From Serinus canaria (Eukaryota > Chordata > Aves > Passeriformes > Fringillidae), in NCBI RefSeq assembly GCF_022539315.1, contig NC_066316.1:34039245-34103244 (forward strand): a stretch of 64,000 bases of DNA, read 5' to 3'. The notes under the pieces were generated by a model. It was not told where the DNA came from, did no database searches, and was given only the letters and a program-made list of their open reading frames with translations. This document shows positions 1 through 10,200 of the stretch, piece after piece. The first letter of the stretch is position 1, and each line of letters starts with the position of its first letter. The translations under genes and the position numbers were made by a program.

Positions 1-2291
1 AAGCTATATATAAACTAAGCAATGGTAGTGTAAGAATAATTTTATTTAATATTTTGGTAACACAATGATACATCTCAAAATTACCATAGAATTTAGCTTG
101 CTAAATGACTGCATACATTCTAAATAAGTGCTACTAAATTTGAATAACTTCACAGAGTACATGTGGCTTTATGTGATCAAGAGCTATATAGTATGTAACC
201 CCCTGACTGACATGAGCAGTGTGGATGGATTTTGCACTAGTAGCCAATGAACAGTTAAAGCTTTTGGAAGGATAAAAAACTGCAAAAGACATGTTTTATT
301 AAAATATTAATTGATGATCCTTGCATTAGAATAGCTATTTAGCTGTAGGTTACATACTTTATTTCTTTTAATAATAATAGCACTTACAAAGGTACAAGAA
401 AAATTGTCTTACTAGCATTTGATCTAATGTAGATCTCCATATGAAAATGTTGAGTATCTTATAAAATTTTTCACAGATATAGGCTAAGTTCTGGGATACC
501 ACAAACTTGTATATAATTCAGAAAAACACCTGAGGTTACTCCATGTGTGTGTAGCAGAAAGCTTTTTTTAGCTCTAAAACAGATGATAGGTGCCGTATGA
601 AGCCAGAGACTTTAAGCAGGTACATTATTATTGTGTGGGGTTATAGAGCAGTGCTTGCAGGCTTGATTTGGGTTTTATCAATCAGTAGCGAACTTGTACT
701 TAAGATGGGCATTATGTTGTTAGGCCAGCTCTTCCCAGTGCCGGTAGGAGCTCTGTCCCTGCTGCCAGCGTGACTAGGACTGGCCATCTATCAGAAGTCA
801 CAGCAGAGCTACTTCACTGTGTAGCACTGTAACCTTGTTTTTCTGGCTCTACTAATACCTTATCTGGTACTCGGTTGAGCCCAGCAAGTCATGTGAGGTA
901 CTCTCATGTCTGATGGATTTCAGATGTAATTGAAGGTGATCTGCAGCTCCTAAGAAGTGCCCAACACTTTTCAAATCAGGCAGTTATGTAGGGCTGTTTG
1001 CTTTTTAGAGAAATATGCAGCTTTGTGAAACAAACATTAGCTGGAGGTTCAACATCATAAAGCTTCATATGTGTTTTATTTTAAAATAAGAGGTATTTTT
1101 AAAAAAAGTTTATGAACTTTGCCTCACAAAAATTGTAAAAGTACTTCTTGTTCAGTTAATTGGTACTTTAATCAGAACATGTAATATTAATTTTCCTTCT
1201 GAGACTTTGTTCCAAACAAATTGTACTAAAAGTACATAGCTGATTTTCAGATATACTATTTAACTCAACCTAAAAGAATGACTAGTGAGTAGAGGTATTA
1301 TTTGCTGTAAGCTTTACTTGAGGCTTGTGGCATTAACATTTTAATATAAACCCCCCCCAATCTCACTTCTACCTACCTTGGCCAATGTGGATTTTACTAG
1401 ACTTACCTATGTGCTTAGGGACAACCATATGAACTCCTTCCTAAAGAAACAAAAAGTTCAGTACCTTTATAAATCTAATTCAAATAATTACTTTGTTCAA
1501 AAACATGCTAATGAAGAGATTAGCATATGATTTGTATCACCCTTGCCATCTAGTGACAGAAATTCTGATCTTTCAAAACTTTGTGGAAAGTTACTATATT
1601 AGGACATTCTGCTAATTTTCATATAAGACATGAATTTTAGTTTCAAACATGCTTACAAGCAAGACTTTTATTGTTTTAGGCATTTATGTAAACATTTTGG
1701 AATGCTGAAGGCAAGACTTTACATTGCCATTTTACCAAAAATCATGTGAACATATATTATTGAGGCATTAACATACATCCCAGCAGCCAGAACACCAGAG
1801 CTGCCATGAGCCTATGGCAGTTTCTAGCAAAGTAAATTCAGAAGTAAATTCACTGCAGTTGCAGTTCTGAGCAACTGCTTTTGTTAGTTTTTTACTAAGA
1901 CATTTCACTTCTGAATGTGGAGTCACTGAAAGCAAACTTAGAGTTAAGGCGTAGCGCATGGAGACATGGAAAGGATTATAGAGACAGTTCCTGGAGAAGC
2001 TCCAAACAGTCAGTAGATAAAAAGCACTTTACATTGACAACTTCTGTGAACAAGCTAGAAAAGAAAAGGCTTACTTTCAAATTGCATATGTTTTATCATT
2101 TAATATATTGTTCCCCTGGCTCTCCTTCTAGAATTAAAAAGATGACTTGAATTATACCTTGTGCAACTTTTCTTCCTGCTTTTATAACGTGTAGTATTGG
2201 CTATGTACCAAAAATATCACCAGAACAAGATATGAGTTATATAAGTCTAAAAAGAGAGAGGGGGATTATCTGTAGATGCAAGGTTTATTGC
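1..2291 (-). other. CYP1B1: Probable CYP1B1 3' UTR and 3' flank
   Basis: This is AT-rich DNA directly downstream of the CYP1B1 stop, with no credible coding sequence. Mammalian CYP1B1 mRNAs have 3' UTRs of about 3 kb, so much or all of this segment may be transcribed. AATAAA signals on the minus strand (TTTATT on plus) occur at 2284-2289, three bases past the stop, and also near 358-363, 296-301 and 42-47. I cannot tell which is used. TAAAT/ATTTA motifs are frequent, as in AU-rich unstable mRNAs, but also as expected from base composition. The UTR end may lie outside the window. Confidence 0.5.
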
Positions 2292-2904
2292 TCAGGCATT
2301 TGCTGACAGCTGACTCTCACTGGCTGCTTTCTCTGCTTGCAGTCTTTGGACAGCCTGATCGAGCAAATCCATTGTATCTCGGAGCGTAACATTCAAGGTG
2401 AATGGCTTAGGTTTAATGGTCAGCCCATAGGTAAAGTCCATTTTAGGGTCCTCATTTGGATTAGCAGTAAAATTGCACTGATGCACCAGTATGGAGGTAA
2501 AGAGAAAGAGCTGCACCTTGGATAACTCCTCTCCAATACACCGACGCTTCCCCAAGGAGAAAATCATCACGCTGCTCGTAAGATCTTTATTGATGAACCC
2601 ATTCTCATCCAGGAATCTTGTTGGATCAAAATCCTCTGGGTTGGACCATTTTGCTGGGTCATGATTCACTGACCACTGATTGACAAAGATGACGGTGTCC
2701 TTGGGAATGAGGTAGCCCATGATGAAGGTGTTGGTTGTGGTGGCGTGTGGGATAGTCACAGGCACAAAACTGCTGAAACGCATGGATTCATACAGGAAAG
2801 CCATGATGTAGGGCAGGTGAGGCTGATCTTCAACACACGGCAGACGGTCTCTTCCAACAATCCTATCCACTTCTTCTTGCATTTTAGCCTGCACTTTCGG
2901 GTAC
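2292..2904 (-). CDS. CYP1B1: CYP1B1 coding exon 3 (C-terminal half, heme-binding domain)
   Basis: This is the last exon of cytochrome P450 1B1, an ER-membrane monooxygenase that oxidises polycyclic aromatics, estradiol and retinoids using electrons from P450 reductase. It starts after an AG acceptor at 2905-2906. Its first base completes the Arg339 codon begun in exon 2, and it encodes residues 340-542 to a TGA at 2292-2294. Seen in order: the K-helix ExxR pair (E378, R381); [10 protein letters not shown] around 413-422; the PERF-like FDPTRF (431-436); and the heme loop [10 protein letters not shown] with thiolate ligand C461. The tail after [11 protein letters not shown] is longer than the short mammalian ending as I recall it. 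The open frame runs past the acceptor to 3083, but that part is intron. GC content is ordinary here, unlike exon 2. The identity is very secure, because [10 protein letters not shown] and [17 protein letters not shown] are near-diagnostic of CYP1B1. Confidence 0.97.
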
Positions 2905-3299
2905 CTGTCATTTAAAGCAAGATGTGTACGCGTACATAACACTTTCAAAGATTTTTTCCTTACAAATAATCCTTGCTGCAAACATTTTTTACAGAATCTC
3001 ACTGCTATCCTAAATAATGCACTTTGAGCAGAGTTTAAATGTATTGCAGGAATGTGTAGTTGAAAACTTAGAGAAAAAAACAAACTTCCCGTTCACTGGT
3101 GTAATTTTAGATTTGTTCAGTTTTTACTTTAATATCCCATGTAACTAATTCTCCACATAAAAAAATAACAATAACCTAAAGTGTGCTGAAATTGAATATT
3201 CTCATCCAACTTTAAAAATTAATTTTAAAACTAGAATTACTTCTCTCTTTTAAGTATTGCATTTTCCATGGAAACAAGATTTGGATTTTCCAAAGAAAG

Positions 3300-3351
3300 A
3301 AAGATTTTCCAAAGATTTTCCAAAGATTTTCCAAAGATTTTCCAAAGATTT
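3300..3351. repeat. 11-bp tandem repeat in CYP1B1 intron 2
   Basis: The unit AAAGATTTTCC is repeated 4.7 times without a mismatch (3300-3351). A related AAAGAAAG stretch and a GATTTTCC half-unit lie just before it. It is intronic, probably a young slippage-generated minisatellite and likely length-polymorphic. Confidence 0.9.
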
Positions 3352-4024
3352 GTATGTGACTTTTAAAAATTAGCATGGAGTTTGTTATCAATAGACGTAT
3401 TTCATACCTTTGAAAGCCTGCAGTTTTCTAAGTTAGAAAAAAAACCCCCTCAATTATTAAATTGTCAGAATGGCTTTATGAGGTTTCCACTTTTAGTTTG
3501 AGAAGACATTTTCTAATTAATATCAAATTATGTTTTCTCACTAATGTATTTAAAGCTGACTGTCTTGAAGTCTGGACAGTTTGGAAGGCTACACAGTAAC
3601 CAAACAAGATCAAAATGTTAATAAACCTTTTGCCTGTCTAAAAGCACACATTCTGCCCAGGACCCTTGATTTGCTGTAAGTATTCAAGTTTGGCTTCTGC
3701 ATCCTTGCTTTTTCCTCCTGCAGCAGATTCACGTGTCAAATACTGGGCAAACACGAGAAATGGGGAGGAACCCAAAAATTATGTGAACACTGGGGCATCA
3801 CACCCTTTGCTGAAGTGTTAAATATTTGCCTGTTTTTCAAGAAGAGACTGAGTAGATAATGTTTGCATATGCCTATAAATTAAGCAGGAGATGAAAGGAA
3901 AAGCCAGGATAGACAAGAGAGTCGGCACCTTCTCTTAAACCACCTCCCCTCCCTGTTTCCCCGGCGGACAGGCTGGTGCCAGGGCAGCGCTCCCGCCGGC
4001 TGCCCAAGGGGTCTGCCTTGCCCA

Positions 4025-4033
4025 GTCACGCAA
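4025..4033 (-). promoter_or_regulatory. Consensus XRE in CYP1B1 intron 2
   Basis: On the minus strand this reads TTGCGTGAC, a full match to the AhR-ARNT consensus. It lies at the left margin of the CpG island, about 600 bp into intron 2. Being methylation-protected and close to the gene, it is a reasonable secondary response element, but one short motif is weak evidence. Confidence 0.35.
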
Positions 4034-4617
4034 TGGCAAGGAAGGCACACACGACGGCAGCTCAGCATAATAGCGGGTTTGTAAAGCGGTGCACGAACTC
4101 TTTGCCGTGCTTAAGCGGTTGTTATCCTGTTCCTATGATCTCCTTGATCTTGACCTGCTAAAATCTGTTACTTTCAGGTTTTACTCGGCTGCCTTTCTTC
4201 CAGCCTCTCCTTATACACCCTAACCCGACCGCCTGAGTAGGGTGGGATTTATTTTCTTTTATACTTCCTTATCTCTTTCTGGCAAGTTTCCCAGAGCTTC
4301 CGTGTTAGTTAATCGGAGGCCGCTGAGGCACCCGGCGCTGCTCAGGCTGGCGCTGCCGGTCTCGCAGACCCGCGACCCGACGGCGGGTCCCTGCCGGGGC
4401 CGCGCCCCCAGCTATCCCCGGACCCGGAGGTCCATGCGCTGAGGCGGCCCGGCTGCTCCCGCCGCGGGAGCTCTCCCAGCAGCGCCTTGCAGAGCAGTTT
4501 AAACGGGGCTCCCCCCCGGGGCTGGCGGGCGCTCTCACCCCGGGCGGGTTCGCATGTCCCCCCCCACCCCGGGCCGGTGGGGCGCTCCGGTGTGCTGCCG
4601 CCTCCGCCGGCACATAC

Positions 4618-5633
4618 CTGATGAGGAAGATGAGGAGCCACTGCAGGGCGGTGGAGAGAGTGTCCTGGCTGGCGCCGAAGATGTCGGTGACGGTGGCGGG
4701 CACGTGCTCGAGCTGCAGCCACGGCTGCTCCCGCTGCAGGCGGATGAAGGCGTCCATCATGTCGCGGGGGGCGGCCCCGGGGCGCAGGCTGCGCTGGTGC
4801 TGCAGGAACTTGCCGCGGACGAAGCCGTAGAAGTCGCGGTTGAGGTCGCGGAAGGCGCGGTAGGCGGCGCGGACGGGGCTGGGGAAGCGCTGGAGCCAGG
4901 GCAGTGCATCCACCAGGCTGCCGGCGCCCACCGCCCTCCCGAACTGCTCGTTGCGCCCCACGATGCGCAGGAACTCGCCGTCGCCGTGGCTGTAGCGGCT
5001 GCCGAAGCACAGGGCGCTCATCACGTTGGCCACGGCCACCACCAGGACGCGCGAGGGGTCGAGGAAGGCGCCGCCGGCGCTGCCGCGCACCAGCAGCGCC
5101 ACCAGCGCCCGCGCCTCGCCCACCAGGTGCCGCTCGAGCAGGCGGCGGGTGGCGGGGCTGCCCGTGGAGAAAGCGCGCACCGTGGCGTGCGCCGCCCGCC
5201 GGTGCAGCTTCCAGAGCTCCGAGTATCCGCCGAAGGCCAGGCTGAGCCCGCCCGACACCAGCTGGAAGGACGGGAAGGGCGGGCGGCCCGCGAAGGCGGC
5301 CCCCTGGCGGACGAGGGCCTGGCGGATGGCGCGCTCCCCGTTCAGCACCACCACGGGCCAGCGCCCCAGGCGCAGCTGGAACACGGCGCCGTAGGTGCTG
5401 GCCAGCCGGGCGAAGGAGAGATGCGGGGCGCTGCCCAGCTGCGCCGCGTTGCCGATCAGGGGCCAGGGGAAAGGGCCCGGCGGCGCCTGGCGCTGGCCCT
5501 GCCGCCGGCGCTGCTGATGCTGCAGGAGGAGCTTGCCCAGGTGGATGGCTGCGAGGAGGCAGAGGAGGAGCAGGAGGGAGCTTTGCAACGGGGGGATGCC
5601 GCGCAGCGCTTCCCCGAGCCTCTCGAGGGCCAT
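4618..5633 (-). CDS. CYP1B1: CYP1B1 coding exon 2 (N-terminal half)
   Basis: The first coding exon of CYP1B1 begins with ATG at 5633-5631, one base after an acceptor whose polypyrimidine tract is TTTTCTTTTTCCCTTGCAG. It ends at a CAG|GTATGT donor (GT at 4616-4617) and encodes residues 1-338 plus two bases of Arg339. Joined to exon 3 the product is 542 residues; human is 543. Seen: a hydrophobic signal anchor (about 17-37), a basic stop-transfer stretch (RRRQGQRQ), the proline-rich hinge [12 protein letters not shown] (51-62), and the I-helix oxygen-activation motif FGASQDT with D324 and T325. Compared with the human sequence as I remember it, the loop before helix I is about nine residues shorter. 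This matches the shift of the heme cysteine from 470 to 461. GC is extremely high, and other frames are open for hundreds of codons as a by-product. Transcription runs leftward from the CpG-island promoter. Confidence 0.97.
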
Positions 5634-5634
5634 G

Positions 5635-6900
5635 CTGCAAGGGAAAAAGAAAAGTCAGCGGGCAGCGTCCCCGCGGGGTGGGGGGACCTTCAGGTCCCGT
5701 GAGCAAGAGGAAGCCCGGACGGGGCCCGCTGGTGTGGCGAAGGGGAGCCCCGGCAGCCGTCCCAGCTCTCGGAGTCCGCGCAAGTCCTTGCTATGCGCTC
5801 TTCGTGTGCCTAAAGTCCCCTTGAATCCTGTGCGAAAAACAAGGGATAATCGATAATCAAGTGGCAAGCTCCTAATAAGAGATCGAAGTCGTATTTGGCG
5901 GGGAGGCCGCTGCTCTCTCTCCGGCGGTAGGGAAAGTTCTCAGCGAGAGATCCAACAGGTCACGGCTGAGAGAGGCACAGAGGAGAGCAGGAGGATGCTC
6001 TCGCCTGTCGAGCCTCCGCAGATGCAGGCAATTGCCGTGCGTCGGAGACAGGTTAATTCTGGCGCTGCATTTTCCCCCCGGCGAAAAAGCTCCTGCGAAA
6101 AACGGGTTACCCGCCCCACTGTCGGAATTTCCCGCTGATCCGGAGAAATCTCCGCACGCGGCCGCGGAGCCCTCTCCGTCCCGAGCCCTTCCCTCCTCCC
6201 TGCACCTTCGGGCCCGTCGCGGCATCGCAGGCTGGCGGTCTGCCGCCCCGGGGATGGGCTGCGGAGGATGCCTGAGGACTCTGCGTGGCAGTGCTGACTC
6301 GTTCCGCTTCCCATCCCCGTGCCCGGGGACCACCCGCTCCCGCTTTTCAGAAACAGTGAGAGGATGAAGGGGTAAAATAAGCGGCGGGTTCCTGTAGCAG
6401 AACTGACCTGTTGCACGCTGCTTCCATCCGAGACCTTGAGGAGGATGGAGAGGAGCTGTGTAGCCGGCGGCAGCTCTAATGGACAGCCGCGGCTCCGAGA
6501 AGAGCGGCGACGGCGGCGTTCAGATCCAAGCGTTTGGGAAACTCATTAAGAGCCCCGGTACCTGTCACCCGGAGCTTGGCAGGTCATGTGCAGGCAAATG
6601 CCAATTGCGCCCGATCCCGGCGCAGCTATCACCTTCCCAGCTCTTTAACCCTTCGGAGCTCGCCCCAAGGCAGCCACCTGCCCCGAGCAGCTCCGCGGAC
6701 CGGGAGCGAGGGGGCTGCTGCGCCCCCTCCCTCTTTCTCTCCCTCCTACCCGCCTGCTGGGCTGCGGGGACGGGACGGACGGGGCCAGCCCAGCCCGCCG
6801 CAGGGAGCAAAGGCGAGCGTCTCAGAGGGCGCGGAGAGGACGGCCCGCTGCTCTCAGGCTCAGCCGCAACCGGAGCCGCCACCTCTGGGCGCCTGGCATT
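5635..6900 (-). promoter_or_regulatory. CYP1B1: CYP1B1 intron 1, non-coding exon 1 and core promoter (limits unresolved)
   Basis: The acceptor just before the start codon shows that at least one non-coding exon lies upstream, as in other vertebrate CYP1B1 genes. Two donor models fit. GGCGG|GTAACC (exon ending at 6111) gives an intron 1 of about 475 bp, close to the short human intron. CAG|GTCAGT (exon ending at 6408) gives 773 bp but has an unusual C at +3. TATA-like sequences on the minus strand are a TTAATGA near 6541-6550 and a palindromic TTTAAA at 6912-6919. Core XRE motifs (GCGTG) occur at 6155-6159, 6283-6287 and 6414-6418. The surrounding DNA is CpG island with GC boxes. Transcript 5' ends would settle the model. 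Confidence 0.4.
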
Positions 6901-7237
6901 GCCATTCCCGGCTTTAAAGCCGCCGGCATCCGCGGTGCGCGGCGCGGTGCGGGCGGGACGCGGACGGCCCTCTGGCAAATCGCCGTTGCCTGGCCCGTCC
7001 TCTGGCTTGAGGGGTCGCAGTTATTTGCCAGCTGCCCTTGGGCCCTCGCCAAGCGGAGCGGCTGAGCCGCGGACGCTTCTATGGCCGGGACCAAAAGTTT
7101 TAGCGGAGGAGGTGCCGGGAGGGGAGAGGGGTGGCGGGCGGGCTCGCAGCTCTCGCTGTGGGGAGGCGAAGTCTCGCCTGCATCTTAGGGGCTGAGGAAG
7201 CCGAAGAGCTTCCCCTCCTCCGCCTGTCGCCTCCCCG

Positions 7238-7264
7238 TTGCGTGCGGAATTAGCATTGCGTGAG
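7238..7264 (+). promoter_or_regulatory. Tandem xenobiotic/dioxin response elements (AhR-ARNT sites)
   Basis: Two near-consensus XREs (TNGCGTG followed by A/C and G/C) start 18 bp apart on the plus strand: TTGCGTGCG at 7238-7246 and TTGCGTGAG at 7256-7264. A third core GCGTG is at 7496-7500. They lie 5' of CYP1B1 within the CpG island, a few hundred to about 750 bp upstream of the possible start sites. CYP1B1 is a classical AhR target with an XRE cluster about 0.8-1 kb upstream in human, so inducible control through this pair is the expected reading. The motif match is direct; function is inferred. Confidence 0.65.
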
Positions 7265-10200
7265 CCGGGGCTGGAAAGCCTCCAGCCATCTCCTTCCCGG
7301 GCCCCTACCCCTCCTCGCAATACCTGACACCAGCTCCGGGGAGAATGAGGCTGGGAAGCCCCGGGCAGCTCGCACCCCGGCTGGCTCCGGTGCCCTCCGG
7401 TCTCGCCTCCGCCCTGGGCTCGCTCCTCTCCCGCTTACGGCGCCTTTTACTCTTAAATCTGGCGCCTCCGCCCGCACTGGGAGAGCTGGCGAGAGGCGTG
7501 TGGGTACGGCGCTCCAAGCCCCCCCGGGCTTTCCGGCGCCCCGGGGGAACCGGGATGGCAAAACCCTCAGATACGGAGGAAATCGTTCCCCAAGAAAACA
7601 GAACGACTTTGCTTTGTTCTTGACATTTTTGCAGTAACAAAAAAATATCAAAATACAACATTTATTTCAGATTCTTTACAGTCACGTCATGAGAAGAAAA
7701 TACGATGTTTTGGTAGCATTTAGGGATTAGACAAAATTAGATGCTGGGAGTCAGCCCAGCTCAGGGTGTGAGCCCGGTCCTGGCCAGGCTGCTACTGCTT
7801 CTGTCTTTGGTAAAAAGTGTAATCCTGCCTGTTGTCACTGTCCCAGGCTCTTCCAGATGGTGATGCTACTTCTTTCTCAGACTAGCATCAGCCTCGGATC
7901 ATCTGTTGGCTTGGAGCTTCTTCCTATCATTGCCAAGTAACAGAGGTGTCAAAACCACTTTTTCTGAGCAGTGCTGGGAAAAGCGATCTTCCCTTTCCCA
8001 TCTCCACTTCTAGGGTGAACTTGAAGGGTCCTGCACACATACCCCAGCCTCAAAAAACAAAAAAAGCAAAGATAGCTCCATCCCTATGAGACTAAGCTTA
8101 GGGGATTCTGATATCTCCATCACTATCAGAAGATTGAACCCAAATTTCACATGCTATAACCACTCATCTATGGAAAAGTTGTCACTGCTCCCTCCTTCAT
8201 CTGTCTCATGTCAAAGAAGAGACATGGACATCTTCTGGCGGAGTTCCAGAAACAGATCTGGGTGGAACTGATCTTTTGCCACGGAACAGGAGATCTGTTC
8301 CCGGCACTGGATATAGTTGGTAAGGACTAGCTTGGATCAGTTACCTGAGCTTTATATTAAAATGCTGGGCATCTTTTATTGATGGCCGGTAAATTTGCCC
8401 TTTTCTTGGTGACTATGGTAAAAAGTTGCCTGAACTCCAGGCATTCCAGCTCTCATTAGTAAGCCCCTAAACCCTTTCTTTGGTTCAGCAACCAAATTAG
8501 TTGTATTGCAATTGGATTGCTGCTTGCTGCTTGCAGGAAGTACAGAGGAAAGAATACATTTCCACTATCATGACTTGCAAACTCAAAACTTAAGGCAGGA
8601 GCCTAGGAGTCATAAATCCTGGTACTTTTTTTTTTTATGCTCTAAGGAAATATTAATTATTTCTTATTTCACTTCTCTTTGGTCTTCAGGAGTTCTGTCC
8701 CCATTAGGAAAGAAAGAAAACCTATTTTAGATATTTTCTCCTGTGGTGATAGTACCACCTGGTCCCCCTGAACTGTTTACAGCTTTGGCTCTCTATTGCA
8801 TTTATTACAGCCTGAGTATTCTTTTGACTATATACACTGAACAGTCACCCAATTTTTAGGCTCTGATTCTGTGTGACTTTGATTAGTCCTTGGTCTCTGT
8901 TATATTCTACAAATTGCCCTCCTGCCAACCTCTGTATTTATTCTTCTCACCTCTTTTGTTTGTAGAAGCATAGGAGTTCAGAATTGTGCTTAGAGAATGT
9001 ATGTTCTTTTTTCCCAGTTTGAAGGGCTTCATTGAGATGCAGATCCTACTGAAACCAGTCCCAGATTTCTGAGTTGGTTAGTTTTGTTAGGCACTGAAGA
9101 CTGAATCACTGGAAATATATGCCATGTAAAATGAGCTATTTCTGAGGTCTAGAAAATCCTACTTGATATAATATATGCGAAAGAAAAGAAGTTGAAGGGC
9201 TTGAAGTGAGTTGGTTTGGGATAAGGGAGAGGAATTCAGGCCTAATCTCTAAAAAATCTTGATTGATTTGATAGGAATGCTAGATGCAGAGTTTTTTGGG
9301 GGGGTATCAGTACCTCTGTGACTCTGAATAAAATTGCTTAAGTGTGGACGAGCATCCTTGTTGAGGAGGTAAAAATTTGATATAGGAGGAAGAATTGCAC
9401 AACCTAGAGAGTTTTCATGTGCCCTTTGAGAGAGAATTTTTATGTCTGCCACAGTCCTCCCTCTTCCAAGAAAAGTTCTTAACCCCTAAGAGATTTTTAC
9501 AAGTGTTAAGAATTACTTACCTAAATCAGGTGTTGAAGACTCAGTTCTTAGTTTTACTTCTAACCATGGCAGCCCTTGTCTTTGCTTTTGAATACTGGTA
9601 AACTGCTCATAAATCCTCATGAGCATCAGCTGGAATTTCTCATGGACTTGACCTTGCTCTGTTTTCTTTTCTTACCTCTTCCTTTTGCATCTTTTCATGG
9701 AGAGCCCTCCCACACTTCTTTGTTTCCCATACCTGGGACTATGGGTCTTTTCCTCCTTTCTCTAAACTTTACAAAATCCCAAGGTGGATTAATTGAGCAA
9801 TGTTTTATCCTGGGATTGCGGATTGCTTCAGCGTAGAGCTTGTACAAATTGTTTACCATTTGTAGAGTGATCCAAGCCATTTTTTGTTAAACAGTCATTG
9901 GCAGTGTTGTTTCTGATTGTCTGACTCGAGTGTTGCAAAATAAGTATGTGCAATATAAGATGAATAAACAAGTAGCATAACTGTAAAACACAAATCACTT
10001 GGAAACATAACCAAGTGCAATATCCTATTGTTTCAGGCTGCTTAAAATTGTACAGATGTACTTAAATACCTCTAGTGTTCCAACTCTAGTCTCAATACTG
10101 CTGTAAGTTGGGAACATCACCACTACAACAGCCAGACTACAATCAGAATAAGAACCTGTACACCTCTGTGTTTGCAGCAGCTCACTCAGACTACATTTAT

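Larger units (their letters stand above)
2905..4617 (-). other. CYP1B1: CYP1B1 intron 2
   Basis: A 1,713-bp intron lies between the two coding exons, with donor CAG|GTATGT and acceptor AATGACAG|GTACCC. It splits an Arg codon after its second base, the conserved CYP1B1 position. The polypyrimidine tract before the acceptor is weak. The exon 2 half is GC-rich (about 3950-4617) and the exon 3 half is AT-rich. It contains an 11-bp tandem repeat (3300-3351) and a perfect XRE on the minus strand (4025-4033). I see no other coding sequence in it. Confidence 0.93.
3950..7560. promoter_or_regulatory. CpG island spanning CYP1B1 promoter and coding exon 2
   Basis: By eye, CpG density and GC content rise sharply at about 3950 and fall at about 7560, against AT-rich, CpG-poor DNA on both sides. 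The island covers the end of intron 2, all of coding exon 2, intron 1, the presumed exon 1 and about 700-1000 bp of upstream promoter. It could drive divergent (plus-strand) transcription; human has an antisense lncRNA, CYP1B1-AS1, at the matching place. I see no convincing ORF or splice pattern for such a transcript here. Confidence 0.8.

Noticed and set aside
2905..3083. N-terminal extension of the exon 3 frame
   Set aside because: It lies upstream of a valid acceptor that matches the exon 2 phase; the extra residues have no P450 similarity.
4305..4617. Extension of the CYP1B1 frame past the exon 2 donor
   Set aside because: P450 similarity stops exactly at CAG|GTATGT, and the reading continues correctly in exon 3.
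4554..5702. 382-codon plus-strand ORF antisense to CYP1B1 exon 2
   Set aside because: It is created by the extreme GC content of exon 2, where stop codons are rare in every frame. It has no domain, and low-complexity Ala/Glu/Gly/His composition.
4342..5706. 454-codon minus-strand ORF in a second frame over exon 2
   Set aside because: It overlaps the true CYP1B1 frame and is Pro/Arg/Ala-rich low complexity, a shadow of the GC-rich exon.
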